From: Novosphingobium ginsenosidimutans
GTDB taxonomy: Bacteria > Pseudomonadota > Alphaproteobacteria > Sphingomonadales > Sphingomonadaceae
Reading direction: 5' to 3'
Assembly (NCBI RefSeq): GCF_007954425.1
Contig: NZ_CP042345.1
Coordinates: forward strand, 620,001 to 684,000
Length of the DNA stretch: 64,000 nucleotides
Part shown: one piece after another, positions 8,006 through 16,453 of the stretch
Numbering within the stretch: position 1 is the stretch's first letter
Layout of the letters: each line of letters begins with the position of its first letter
Program-made: the position numbers and the translations under genes
The notes under the pieces: model-generated
Told to the model about the DNA's origin: nothing
Seen by the model: the letters and a program-made list of their open reading frames with translations, nothing else
Databases searched by the model: none

Positions 8006-10399
8006 ATGAAGTTCTCGCTTTCCTGGCTCAAGGACCACCTCGACACCTCGGCTTCGGTCGAGGAGATCGCGGCCAAGCTCAATGCCGTCGGGCTTGAGGT
8101 GGAGGGGATCGAGGATCCCGCCGCCAAGCTCGCCGGATTCAAGGTCGCCAAGGTGCTGACCGCCGAGCGCCACCCCAATGCCGACAAGCTGCAGGTCCTC
8201 ACCGTCGATACCGGTCACGGCACGCCGCTGCAGGTTGTCTGCGGTGCGCCCAATGCCCGCGCTGGCCTGGTCGGCGTGCTCGGCCTGCCGGGTGCGGTAG
8301 TCCCGGCCGGCGGGTTCGAACTCAAGAAGAGCGCAATCCGCGGCGTCGAGAGCAACGGCATGATGTGCTCGACCCGCGAGCTGGAGCTGGGCGACGATCA
8401 CGACGGGATTATCGAGCTGCCGGCCGATGCGCCGGTTGGCACCGACTTTGCCGACTATCATGGCACCGATCCGGTCTTCGACGTGGCAATCACGCCCAAT
8501 CGGCCGGACTGCATGGGCGTCTACGGCATTGCCCGCGATCTGGCGGCGGCCGGTCTCGGCACGCTGAAGCCGATCGCGGTTCAGGCAGTACCCGGCAGCT
8601 TCCCCTGCCCGCTGCCGATCCGCACCGACGATCCGGAAGGCTGCCCGGCCTTCTTCGGCCGCGCGATCCGCGGCGTGAAGAACGGCGCCTCGCCGCAGTG
8701 GATGCAGGACCGCCTGCTCAGCGCTGGTCAGCGGCCGATCTCGGCGCTGGTTGACATCACCAATTACGTCATGCTGGCCTATGGCCGCCCGGCCCACGCT
8801 TATGACCTTTCCAAGCTGACCGGTGCGATCTTCGCCCGTCGCGCCCAGGATGGCGAACAGGTGCTGGCGCTTAACGGCAAGGAGTACACGCTTACTGCGG
8901 CAATGACCGTCATTGCCGATGACATTGGCGTCCACGACATCGCCGGGATCATGGGCGGGGAGCATTCGGGCTGTTCGGATGAGACGACCGACGTGCTGCT
9001 GGAAGTGGCCTATTTCGATCCGGTGCGGATCGGCGAAACCGGCCGTGCGCTCAACCTGACCTCGGATGCCCGTGCCCGGTTTGAGCGCGGTCTCGATCCA
9101 GCCTTCCTCGATGCCGGTCTTGCAATCCTGACCGAACTGATCGTGGAGATCTGCGGCGGGGAGCCGAGCGAAGTGATCCAGGCCGGTAATCCGCCCGCCG
9201 GGACCAAGGTTGTGGCCTATGATCCGGCCATGTCGGAAGGCCTCGGCGGCGTTGCCATTCCCGGCGAGCGCCAGCGCGAGATCCTCGCTGCGCTTGGTTT
9301 CCATGCCGATGCGCAATGGAACGTGACCGTGCCGAGCTGGCGCCCGGACGTCGATGGCGCCGCCGATCTGGTCGAAGAAGTGGTCCGCATCCATGGGCTC
9401 GACAATGTCGCCAGCGTCGCGCTGCCCCGCGTTGATGGCGTCGCTCGGCCGACCGCGACCCTGGCGCAGAAGCTGGAGCGCAAGCTGCGCCGCGCTGCCG
9501 CCGCGCGCGGGCTCAACGAAGCGGTCACCTGGTCGTTCCTGCCCGAAGACCAGGCGGAGGCCTTTGCGGACGGCAACGGCGGCCTCTGGACGCTGGCCAA
9601 TCCGATCAGCGAAGACCTGAAGGTCATGCGCCCCTCGCTGCTGCCGGGCCTGCTCTCCGCCGCCAAGCGCAACGGCGATCGCGGTGCTGCCGGCCTGCGA
9701 CTGTTCGAATTGGGCCGCCGCTACCTGCGCGGCGAAGGTGGCCACAGTGACGAACGGCTGACTCTTGGCGTCGTTCTGGCAGGCGAGAAGGCCGCGCGCG
9801 GCTGGGCAACCGGCAAGGCCGTGCCCTTCGACGCCTTCGATGCCAAGGCCGAAGCGCTGGCATTGCTGGCCGAAGCCGGTGCGCCGGTCGACAACCTGCA
9901 AGTCATGGGCGAGGCCGGTGCGCAGTTCCATCCCGGCCAGTCGGCCACCTTGCGGCTTGGCCCCAAGACAGTCCTTGCCCGCTTCGGCATGCTGCATCCG
10001 GCGCTGCTCAAGCAGTTCGATGTCGACGGGCCGGTCGCTGCGGTAGAGCTGTTCCTTGACGCCATCCCGGCCAAGCGCGGCGCCGCCGGCTTTGCCCGCG
10101 CCGCCTATGCGCCCCCGGCACTGCAGGCCGTAACGCGCGACTTTGCCTTCCTGGTCGATGCCAAGCTTGCGGCAGGTGACCTCGTTCGCACAGTCAAAGG
10201 CGCGGACAAGGCGAACATCGTAGCCGTCCGCCTGTTCGATGACTTCCGCGGCCAGGGCGTGCCCGAGGGACAGAAGTCGCTGGCCGTCGAGGTCACGCTG
10301 CAACCCGCCGAAAAAAGCTATACCGAGGCTGAGCTGAAGGCGATTGCCGAGGCGATCACCACGGCTGCGGCGAAACTCGGGGCGGTGCTGAGAGGTTAA
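8006..10399 (+). CDS. pheT: Phenylalanine--tRNA ligase beta subunit
   Basis: 797 residues, the standard bacterial length. The domain order is as expected: N-terminal MKFSLSWLKDHLD, the EMAP-like tRNA-binding domain (about 40-150, HPNADKLQVLTVDTG), B3/B4 editing domain, B5 domain, core, and a C-terminal ferredoxin-like anticodon domain ending near LGAVLRG. The start at 8006 is preceded by GAGGAGGG, which overlaps the pheS stop. A longer upstream extension in the same frame lies inside pheS and is not needed. Confidence 0.97.
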   Translation: MKFSLSWLKDHLDTSASVEEIAAKLNAVGLEVEGIEDPAAKLAGFKVAKVLTAERHPNADKLQVLTVDTGHGTPLQVVCGAPNARAGLVGVLGLPGAVVPAGGFELKKSAIRGVESNGMMCSTRELELGDDHDGIIELPADAPVGTDFADYHGTDPVFDVAITPNRPDCMGVYGIARDLAAAGLGTLKPIAVQAVPGSFPCPLPIRTDDPEGCPAFFGRAIRGVKNGASPQWMQDRLLSAGQRPISALVDITNYVMLAYGRPAHAYDLSKLTGAIFARRAQDGEQVLALNGKEYTLTAAMTVIADDIGVHDIAGIMGGEHSGCSDETTDVLLEVAYFDPVRIGETGRALNLTSDARARFERGLDPAFLDAGLAILTELIVEICGGEPSEVIQAGNPPAGTKVVAYDPAMSEGLGGVAIPGERQREILAALGFHADAQWNVTVPSWRPDVDGAADLVEEVVRIHGLDNVASVALPRVDGVARPTATLAQKLERKLRRAAAARGLNEAVTWSFLPEDQAEAFADGNGGLWTLANPISEDLKVMRPSLLPGLLSAAKRNGDRGAAGLRLFELGRRYLRGEGGHSDERLTLGVVLAGEKAARGWATGKAVPFDAFDAKAEALALLAEAGAPVDNLQVMGEAGAQFHPGQSATLRLGPKTVLARFGMLHPALLKQFDVDGPVAAVELFLDAIPAKRGAAGFARAAYAPPALQAVTRDFAFLVDAKLAAGDLVRTVKGADKANIVAVRLFDDFRGQGVPEGQKSLAVEVTLQPAEKSYTEAELKAIAEAITTAAAKLGAVLRG

Positions 10400-10429
10400 G
10401 TCCGTACCGAGCCGAGGGAGCTGCCCCGC

Positions 10430-11050
10430 GTGTCACAAGTGCCGCAATGCAGCGATTTCGACGAACGGGTCATTCAGACCCGGCTGGAGGACGGCCGCGC
10501 GATCTGCATTCGTGCGGTCCGCCCCGACGATGAAGAGCGGCTGCGCGATGGCGTGGCGCAGCTTTCCAATCGCTCGCGCTACTTGCGGTTCTTCACCCCG
10601 GCCCCGACCATGCCCGATCACGTGATTGAAAAGCTGGCCGATGTTGACGGTCATCGTCACCTGGCTTGGGGCGCGCTTCTGTCAGACGTTCCGGATCACC
10701 AGGCAATCGGTGTGGTTCACGCCGTCCGTTCCGAGGAGAACGGTCCCCGTGCCGAATTTGCCATCGCCGTGCTTGATGACTTTCATGGGCAAGGTCTCGC
10801 GCGGATGCTGTCGGCAGTGCTCCTGATTCATTGCTGGCTGGAGGGCATTGCCACCCTCGACTCCCAGGTCCTGCTAGAGAACCGACCTGCGATCCGCCTG
10901 CTTCGCTCGCTCGGGGCCGAGCAATGTCGCAGCGCGGATTCGGTTGGCGAATATGCGCTCAATATCGCGGCTGCCCTTGAGATCCTGCGCCGGGCGGACC
11001 AGCCAGCCGGCCTCAAGCAGATTTTTGCGGCCTTCGACGACTTACTGTGA
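10430..11050 (+). CDS. GNAT-family N-acetyltransferase
   Basis: 206 residues. The GNAT core is visible: an N-terminal IRAVRPDDEERL strand-helix, a central EFAIAVLDDFHGQGLARML with the acetyl-CoA binding loop (Q/RxxGxG/A type, here HGQGLA), and a later LENRPAIRLLRSLGA helix. Such enzymes move an acetyl group from acetyl-CoA to an amine on a protein or small molecule. The substrate is unknown. GTG at 10430 is preceded by GAGGGAG. It converges on aroC with 3 bases between the ends. Confidence 0.82.
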   Translation: MSQVPQCSDFDERVIQTRLEDGRAICIRAVRPDDEERLRDGVAQLSNRSRYLRFFTPAPTMPDHVIEKLADVDGHRHLAWGALLSDVPDHQAIGVVHAVRSEENGPRAEFAIAVLDDFHGQGLARMLSAVLLIHCWLEGIATLDSQVLLENRPAIRLLRSLGAEQCRSADSVGEYALNIAAALEILRRADQPAGLKQIFAAFDDLL

Positions 11051-11053
11051 AAC

Positions 11054-12121
11054 TCAGCCGCACTGTCCGCGATGCAGCAGTTTCTGGTCGGCCAGGACCA
11101 GCGCCATCATCGCTTCGACCACGGGCACGCCGCGAATTCCGACGCAAGGGTCATGGCGGCCCTTGGTGCGGATTTCGGTCGCGCCGCCATCGCGGTCGAT
11201 CGTTTCCACCGGGGTCAGGATCGAGCTGGTGGGCTTGAACGCCACCCGCACCTTGACCGGCTGACCGGTGCTGATTCCACCAGCGATCCCGCCAGCGTGG
11301 TTGGCCAGGAACTCTGGCCCGCCCTCGCCCGGGCGCATCGGATCGGCGTTGTCCTCGCCGCGCAGGCGGGCGGCAGCAAAGCCATCGCCGATCTCGACGC
11401 CTTTGACCGCATTGATGCTCATCATCGCGGCGGCCAGCTCGCTATCGAGCTTGGCATAAAGCGGCGCCCCCCAACCGGCGGGAACGCCAGTGGCCACGCA
11501 TTCAACCACCGCGCCGACCGAAGACCCGGCCAGCCGCGCGTCGTCGACGATCTTTTCCCAGCGCGCCGCAGCCTTGGCATCGGGGCAGAAGAACGGGTTG
11601 TTGCCGATCTCAGCCGCATCGAAGTTGGCCAGATCGATCGCATCGCCGCCGATTTCGGCGACATAGCCAATGATCGCCACTTCCGGGATCACCAGCCGGG
11701 CGACGGCCCCGGCGGCGACCCGCGCCGCCGTTTCGCGCGCCGAGCTGCGCCCGCCGCCGCGATAATCGCGAAAGCCGTACTTGGCGTCATAGGCATAGTC
11801 GGCATGGCCGGGGCGATAGGCCTTGGCGACTTCCGAATAGTCCTTGGAGCGCTGATCGACATTCTCGATCATCAGGCTGATCGGCGTGCCGGTCGTCTTG
11901 CCCTCAAACACGCCGGAGAGGATCCGCACCGCGTCCGGCTCCTGCCGCTGGGTGGTGAACTTAGATTGGCCCGGACGGCGTGCATCGAGGAACGGCTGAA
12001 TCACCGCTTCACTGATCGCCAGCCCCGGGGGGCAGCCGTCAACCACGGCGCCCAACGCCGGCCCGTGGCTTTCGCCCCAGGTGGTGAAACGCAGCAGACG
12101 GCCGAAGGTGTTGAACGACAT
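11054..12121 (-). CDS. aroC: Chorismate synthase
   Basis: 355 residues. It makes chorismate from EPSP using reduced FMN, the last step of the shikimate pathway. The start at 12121 gives [20 protein letters not shown], the family N-terminal signature. [14 protein letters not shown] and the C-terminal [20 protein letters not shown] are further conserved signatures. Earlier in-frame codons up to 12160 add an unrelated stretch. Confidence 0.97.
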   Translation of the reverse strand: MSFNTFGRLLRFTTWGESHGPALGAVVDGCPPGLAISEAVIQPFLDARRPGQSKFTTQRQEPDAVRILSGVFEGKTTGTPISLMIENVDQRSKDYSEVAKAYRPGHADYAYDAKYGFRDYRGGGRSSARETAARVAAGAVARLVIPEVAIIGYVAEIGGDAIDLANFDAAEIGNNPFFCPDAKAAARWEKIVDDARLAGSSVGAVVECVATGVPAGWGAPLYAKLDSELAAAMMSINAVKGVEIGDGFAAARLRGEDNADPMRPGEGGPEFLANHAGGIAGGISTGQPVKVRVAFKPTSSILTPVETIDRDGGATEIRTKGRHDPCVGIRGVPVVEAMMALVLADQKLLHRGQCG

Positions 12122-12195
12122 AGTGCTGCGGCTTTGGCGGCAATGTGGTGAAAAGTCCACTAGCGAGCGCGGCGTCTGCGCCTTAGGAAGCGCCC

Positions 12196-12507
12196 ATGTT
12201 CTTGGTCGTCTTCCGCAATCGCAAGCGCCCCGATATGGATGCGGCCGCCTATGCCGCCGACGCCGCGCGGATGGAGGAACTGGCCGAGGCCCAGCCAGGG
12301 TTCATCTCGTTCAAGAGCTATGTCGCCGATGATGGCGAGGTCATCGCCCTCTCCGAATGGGCCAGCGCCGAAGCGGCCCATGCCTGGGGCCGCCACGCCG
12401 ACCACGCCACGGTTCAGCGCCGCGGGCGCGAGGCCTATTACGAGAGCTACACGCTCTACACTGCGGACAAACCGCGCACCCACCAGTTCGAAAGGCAGCC
12501 CGAGTGA
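12196..12507 (+). CDS. Antibiotic biosynthesis monooxygenase-fold protein
   Basis: 103 residues with the ferredoxin-like ABM fold: [11 protein letters not shown] strand, a central [12 protein letters not shown] motif, [17 protein letters not shown] and a C-terminal strand. ABM proteins are small dimeric monooxygenases or stress proteins. GGAAG lies ahead of the ATG. The stop overlaps the next start (GTGA), so this is the first gene of a four-gene coupled run with an Spx-like protein, PnuC and a NadR-type kinase. Confidence 0.78.
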   Translation: MFLVVFRNRKRPDMDAAAYAADAARMEELAEAQPGFISFKSYVADDGEVIALSEWASAEAAHAWGRHADHATVQRRGREAYYESYTLYTADKPRTHQFERQPE

Positions 12508-12851
12508 GCCTGATTGTCTACGGCATTCCCAACTGTGACACCGTCAAGAAGGCGCGGACCTGGCTTGATAGGCAGGGCCTTGCCTTTACCTTTCACGACT
12601 ACAAGAAGGCCGGTGCCGATGCGGCGAAGCTGGCATCCTGGTGCCAGGCGGCTGGCTGGGACAAGGTGCTCAACCGCGCCGGCACGACCTTCAAGAAGCT
12701 GCCCGAGGCTGACAAGGCCGATCTCGATCAGCAGAAAGCAGTTGCGCTGATGGCGGCCAATCCCAGCTGCATCAAGCGGCCGATCGTCGAACATCCCGGT
12801 GGGCTGCTGGTAGGCTTCAAGGAAGCCGAGTGGGCGGCAGCTTTGGGATGA
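12504..12851 (+). CDS. Spx/ArsC-family (YffB-like) protein
   Basis: 115 residues with a thioredoxin-like ArsC fold. The N-terminal IVYGIPNCDTVKKARTWLD has a single Cys rather than a CxxC. KRPIVEHPGGLLVGF is the typical substrate-loop region. The family includes arsenate reductases, but most YffB-type proteins are not shown to reduce arsenate, and no ars genes are nearby. The GTG start overlaps the previous stop by 4 bases, and its own stop overlaps the PnuC ATG by 4 bases. Confidence 0.82.
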   Translation: MSLIVYGIPNCDTVKKARTWLDRQGLAFTFHDYKKAGADAAKLASWCQAAGWDKVLNRAGTTFKKLPEADKADLDQQKAVALMAANPSCIKRPIVEHPGGLLVGFKEAEWAAALG

Positions 12852-13453
12852 TCCTTTCGCCCGAAACCCTGAAGATGCTGGAATGGCTGGCGGCGGCGCT
12901 GGGGGTGATCAACATTGCCCTGCTGATTTTCCGCTCGCAGTGGAACTTTGCCTTCGCGATCGCCTCGGTTTCGCTTTACGTCTTCATCTTCTTCGAGAGC
13001 CGGCTCTATGCCGAAAGCGGCCTGCAGGTGTTCTTTATCATCGCCAACATCTGGGGCTGGCTCGTCTGGCGCCGTTCGCTTGAGGCGGGCGAAGATGAAA
13101 CCCGCGTCGCCGTGCGCTGGCTCGACTGGCGCAGCCGGGTGGTCTGGCTGACGGTCACCGCCGCGCTCAGCCTCAATCTGGGCTGGCTGATGCACAAGTA
13201 CACCAATGCCGCCATGCCCTTTGCCGACAGCGCCATTGCCGGCGCTTCGGTCGCGGCGCAGATCCTGCTTGGCTATCGCCGGATCGAGAACTGGGTGCTG
13301 TGGGTCGCAATCGATATTGCGGCAGTGCTGCTCTACATCAACCGCGGCCTCTACCCCACCGCAGGCCTCTATGGCGGGATGCTGGTGATGAGCCTTTTCG
13401 GCCTGCGCGAATGGATCGCGGTCGAGCGCCGCCAGCGCGCAACCGCCGCGTGA
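12848..13453 (+). CDS. pnuC: Nicotinamide riboside transporter PnuC
   Basis: 201 residues with about seven hydrophobic segments in the inner membrane. Family signatures include IWGWLVWRR after the second or third segment, and the C-terminal NWVLWVAIDIAAVLLYINRGLYPTAGLYG. PnuC moves nicotinamide riboside by facilitated diffusion, with trapping by phosphorylation. The next gene encodes the matching kinase, which supports this substrate. ATG at 12848 overlaps the preceding stop (ATGA) and was preferred over 12830. Confidence 0.92.
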   Translation: MILSPETLKMLEWLAAALGVINIALLIFRSQWNFAFAIASVSLYVFIFFESRLYAESGLQVFFIIANIWGWLVWRRSLEAGEDETRVAVRWLDWRSRVVWLTVTAALSLNLGWLMHKYTNAAMPFADSAIAGASVAAQILLGYRRIENWVLWVAIDIAAVLLYINRGLYPTAGLYGGMLVMSLFGLREWIAVERRQRATAA

Positions 13454-13980
13454 CCTTCACCGTCTGTTTTCATGGTGCCGAGAGCACGGGCAAGTCGGTC
13501 TTGGCTGAGCAGTTGTCGCGCGAGTTCGATATCCCATGGGTGCCCGAATACGGTCGCGCTTATTGCGAAGAACGCGGAACCGACCTGACCATGGCCGACC
13601 TGCTGGCGATTGCCGAGGGCCAGGCAGAGCTTACCCGCGCTGCCCTGGCCCAGCACCCGCCCATCCTGATTCTTGATACCGACCAGCTGATGACCGCCGC
13701 CTGGGCCGAGATGCTGTTTGGGGAGGTGCCCACGGCGCTGCTGGCCTATCCCAAGGCAGACCTTTATCTGCAGTTCGCCGCGGATGTGCCTTGGATCGCC
13801 GATGGCACGCGGTTCTTCGGGACCCAGGCGGAGCGCACGCGGTTCGCGCAATTGGCCCAGGATGTCCTGCTGCTCACCGGGGTCCCTTGGCTGCCGGTTA
13901 CCGGGACGTGGGAGGACCGCGCCCGGACGGTCGGGAACATTTTGCGCCAAGGCCCGCTTGAACGGGTTCCGGGAAGCTGA
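13450..13980 (+). CDS. NadR-type ribosylnicotinamide kinase (AAA/P-loop ATPase)
   Basis: 176 residues. The P-loop GAESTGKS at residues 9-16 and the LILDTDQLMT Walker-B-like segment match the C-terminal kinase domain of NadR. The regulatory helix-turn-helix and the NMN adenylyltransferase part of full NadR are missing. It should phosphorylate nicotinamide riboside brought in by PnuC, giving NMN for NAD salvage. GTG at 13450 overlaps the pnuC stop (GTGA). Confidence 0.87.
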   Translation: MTFTVCFHGAESTGKSVLAEQLSREFDIPWVPEYGRAYCEERGTDLTMADLLAIAEGQAELTRAALAQHPPILILDTDQLMTAAWAEMLFGEVPTALLAYPKADLYLQFAADVPWIADGTRFFGTQAERTRFAQLAQDVLLLTGVPWLPVTGTWEDRARTVGNILRQGPLERVPGS

Positions 13981-14061
13981 TCGACCCTCGCCGGCAGATG
14001 GCCACTGAGGGCGAACAGGTTCCGGAGTATCCGCCTTCGGGCTCACAACAGAGGACCTGCC

Positions 14062-14334
14062 ATGCGCAAGATTGCCCTGATAACTGCCGTTGCCGCCGCC
14101 GCTCTTGGCCTTGCTGCCTGTTCCGAGAAGACCCAGGACGCCGCCGGGACGACCGCCGAATCCGCCGCCAATGATGTGGCTACCGGTGTCGACAAGGCTG
14201 CGGCTGCGACCGACGAACTGGGCGACAAGGCAGCCAACGCCGCCAACAAGGCCGCAGCGAACGTCGAGCAGGAACGGGCCGAAGCAGAAGCCGACCTGCA
14301 CAATGAATCGGTCAAGGAAGCGAAGAACGACTGA
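14062..14334 (+). CDS. Small Ala-rich lipoprotein
   Basis: 90 residues. The N-terminal MRKIALITAVAAAALGLAAC is a lipoprotein signal with an LAAC lipobox, so it is probably anchored in an envelope membrane. The mature part is a charged, Ala/Asp/Lys-rich helix with repeating DKAA/NKAA units, resembling entericidin/YtxH-type stress lipoproteins. No enzymatic motif is visible. The 46 bases after it lead into a long hairpin. Confidence 0.75.
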   Translation: MRKIALITAVAAAALGLAACSEKTQDAAGTTAESAANDVATGVDKAAAATDELGDKAANAANKAAANVEQERAEAEADLHNESVKEAKND

Positions 14335-14380
14335 CCGGCGCCGGGCGCTCCCGGCATTGATGCCCCAGCTTCACAGGCTT

Positions 14381-14431
14381 GACCTTCGGGAACGATCGGT
14401 TCTTTCTGAGGACCGGCGTTCCCGAAAGGTC
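14381..14431 (+). promoter_or_regulatory. Long hairpin that buries the RBS of the next small gene
   Basis: GACCTTCGGGAACG (14381-14394) pairs with CGTTCCCGAAAGGTC (14417-14431), with one bulged A. An inner stem CGGTTCT (14397-14403) pairs with AGGACCG (14409-14415), leaving a 5-base loop. The AAAGG ribosome binding site (14425-14429) lies inside the right arm, and the ATG is at 14437. No T-run follows, so it is less like a terminator than a translation-blocking fold. Confidence 0.6.
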
Positions 14432-14436
14432 GGCTT

Positions 14437-14637
14437 ATGAACCTGTTCAAGGCAGTTTTCCCCGCCGCGCTTCTGTCCTGGTTGGTCAGCTCGGCGATCG
14501 GCGGGCAAGGTTCGCGCGGTGCCTGGCTGACGATCGAGCGGCTACATTTCCAGCAACACAGCATGTTCTGGTCCTGGCCGCTGTTCGTGATCGGCACCGT
14601 GGTCGCCTGGGCGCTTTTCACGATGACCCCCAAGTGA
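14437..14637 (+). CDS. Small two-helix membrane protein
   Basis: 66 residues with two hydrophobic segments (about 5-22 and 43-63) joined by a short loop with GGQGSRGAWLTIERL. It is not assigned to a family. The start fits an AAAGG site 7 bases upstream, but that site is within the long hairpin at 14381-14431. The flanking genes are a lipoprotein and mlaA, so an envelope role is possible but unproven. Confidence 0.65.
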   Translation: MNLFKAVFPAALLSWLVSSAIGGQGSRGAWLTIERLHFQQHSMFWSWPLFVIGTVVAWALFTMTPK

Positions 14638-14733
14638 CCGGTAAATGCCGCATATACCATGGACAGTGTGCCCTCCATCAACCTAGACCTACCATTCCAT
14701 GGGGCTAAGCCTCACTGAAAGCGAAGACCGACC

Positions 14734-15669
14734 TTGCAGATCCTGATGGCCGCAGCGCTGGCGGCCGCTCCTCTGACGGCTGAACCACCGGTTGCGCCAC
14801 CTGCACCGGTTGCAGAGCCGGTCGCGCCGGCCCCGCCGCAGCCAGTGCCGCAGCCCGCTCCCGTCCAGCCGGAAGACCCCAACGCCATCGTCGTGACCGG
14901 CCGCGGCGCGCCTCCCGGCGACCCGGCCGCTGCCGTCAACGAGGTCAGCTTCGAGGCCGTCCAGGCGGTCGACAAGGCCTTCGTCGAGCCAATCGCCATG
15001 GGTTATGCCAAGGCCGCGCCGAAGCCGCTTCGGCAGGGGGTGCACAACGCGCTCAACAACCTTAGCGAGCCGATCAACTTTGTTAACTCGCTGCTTCAGT
15101 TGAAGGTCGGCAAGGCGTTCCGGGCGCTGGGCCGGTTCGGGATCAACTCCACAGTCGGAGTGGCCGGGCTGATTGATGTCGCAAAGCGCAAACCCTTCAA
15201 GCTGCCCTACGAACGCAATGGCTTTGCCAACACGCTGGGCTTTTATGGCATCGGCGCCGGTCCCTACATGTACTTGCCGCTGATTGGCCCAACCTCGGCC
15301 CGCGACCTGGTCGGGCGGGTGCTCGACCTGTCGCTGGTGCCGGGCGTAGCCGGCAAGCCGTTCAGCTCTCCCGCCTATGCACTTGGCACCGGGGTTGCCC
15401 GCTCGCTCGACGACCGGGTCGAGCTTGACGAGTTCCTGCGCCGTTTGCGCGGCGAGTGCACCAACCCTTATGCTGCCGAGCGCGACTATTACCTGGCCGT
15501 GCGCGAGGCCGAGATCGCGGCGCTGCGCAAGCGGCCGTTCGACCTTGCCAGCCGCTTGCCGGCCTGCCTAGCCGAAGGCCCAAAGGTTCGGGTTGGCCAG
15601 GCCGTGCCGCCGCCTGAGCCAGCACCGGCAGCCCCGGCTCAGGAACCCAGCGTCACCCCGCAGATGTAG
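14734..15669 (+). CDS. mlaA: MlaA/VacJ-family lipid-trafficking protein
   Basis: 311 residues. The core (about 85-245) carries the VacJ signatures: NNLSEPINFVNSLLQ, LGRFGINSTVGVAGLIDVA, and the TLGFYGIGAGPYMYLP/GPTSARD region. MlaA removes misplaced phospholipids from the outer leaflet of the outer membrane. Two things are unusual. There is no lipobox Cys at the N-terminus, which is instead Ala/Pro-rich (about 12-45), and the C-terminus has a Pro-rich tail. The start is uncertain: TTG at 14734 is used, and ATG at 14746 is equally possible. The end overlaps ubiG on the other strand by 31 bases. Confidence 0.87.
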   Translation: MQILMAAALAAAPLTAEPPVAPPAPVAEPVAPAPPQPVPQPAPVQPEDPNAIVVTGRGAPPGDPAAAVNEVSFEAVQAVDKAFVEPIAMGYAKAAPKPLRQGVHNALNNLSEPINFVNSLLQLKVGKAFRALGRFGINSTVGVAGLIDVAKRKPFKLPYERNGFANTLGFYGIGAGPYMYLPLIGPTSARDLVGRVLDLSLVPGVAGKPFSSPAYALGTGVARSLDDRVELDEFLRRLRGECTNPYAAERDYYLAVREAEIAALRKRPFDLASRLPACLAEGPKVRVGQAVPPPEPAPAAPAQEPSVTPQM

Positions 15670-16376
15670 TTGAGCGCAAGGTCGGCCGAGAGGTGGAGGC
15701 CCTTGGTCGGGCTCCAGCCAATGCCCTGCGGCTCGCCCATGACCAGCCCCGCATCGGCGAGTAGTTCGCGCAGCTCATCAGGTGTCACGAAATCCTGCCA
15801 GTGGTGCGTCCCGCGCGGGACCATGCCCAGCCGTTCGGCGCCTTCAACCAGCAGCAGCTTTGACTGCGCGGTGCGGTTTGGGGTGGAGAGGATCATCAGC
15901 CCGCCCGGGGCCAAGGCCCCTGCCAGCGCCTTCACGAAAGCCGCCTTATCAGCCACGTGTTCGATCACTTCCATCGAGGTGACCAGATCAAAACCCGTCA
16001 GGCGCAGCGCGCCGATATCCCCGCAGCGATAGTCAATCGCCAGCCCGCCACCCGCCGCATGGGCGCTGGCGACGGCAATGTTTTCTTCAGCGGCATCAAC
16101 TCCGGTTACCGCTGCGCCCAGCCGCGCCAGCGGTTCGCACAGCAGCCCCGCTCCGCACCCGACATCGAGCGCGCGCTTGCCCGACAGCGGCCGAACCCCG
16201 CGCGAATCGGTGCCCCAGTGCGCATCGATGGCCGCGCGGATGAAGCCCAGCCGGACCGGATTAAGCTTGTGCAGCATGGCCGAGGAACCATTGGGATCCC
16301 ACCAGTCAGCCGCCAACTGGCCGAAATGGGCGGCTTCCTCGGGCCGGATGGTCGCTCTGGAGGTTGCATTGCTCAT
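15639..16376 (-). CDS. ubiG: Ubiquinone biosynthesis O-methyltransferase
   Basis: 245 residues, standard for UbiG, which performs both O-methylations in ubiquinone synthesis. The AHFGQLAADWWDPNG start and SAMLHKLNPVRL are UbiG-specific. ALDVGCGAGLLCEPLARLGA is the SAM-binding motif I, and VIEHVADK is a further family block. Its 3' end overlaps mlaA by 31 bases, convergently. The divergent neighbour lysC starts 77 bases away. Confidence 0.95.
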   Translation of the reverse strand: MSNATSRATIRPEEAAHFGQLAADWWDPNGSSAMLHKLNPVRLGFIRAAIDAHWGTDSRGVRPLSGKRALDVGCGAGLLCEPLARLGAAVTGVDAAEENIAVASAHAAGGGLAIDYRCGDIGALRLTGFDLVTSMEVIEHVADKAAFVKALAGALAPGGLMILSTPNRTAQSKLLLVEGAERLGMVPRGTHHWQDFVTPDELRELLADAGLVMGEPQGIGWSPTKGLHLSADLALNYICGVTLGS

Positions 16377-16453
16377 AGAGCCTCCCTAACAGGGCGCGCG
16401 CCGCGGGGCGAGGGGTTCCGCGGGCAAGAATATTGCGGAAAGGTGCGTCTGGC

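Noticed and set aside
7940..10303. A 787-codon open frame antisense to pheT
   Set aside because: High-GC mirror of a strongly conserved gene; its protein is His/Arg/Gly-rich with no family features.
12504..12851. Arsenate reductase of an arsenic-resistance operon
   Set aside because: Only the fold matches; there are no arsB, acr3 or arsR genes and the unit is tied to NAD salvage.
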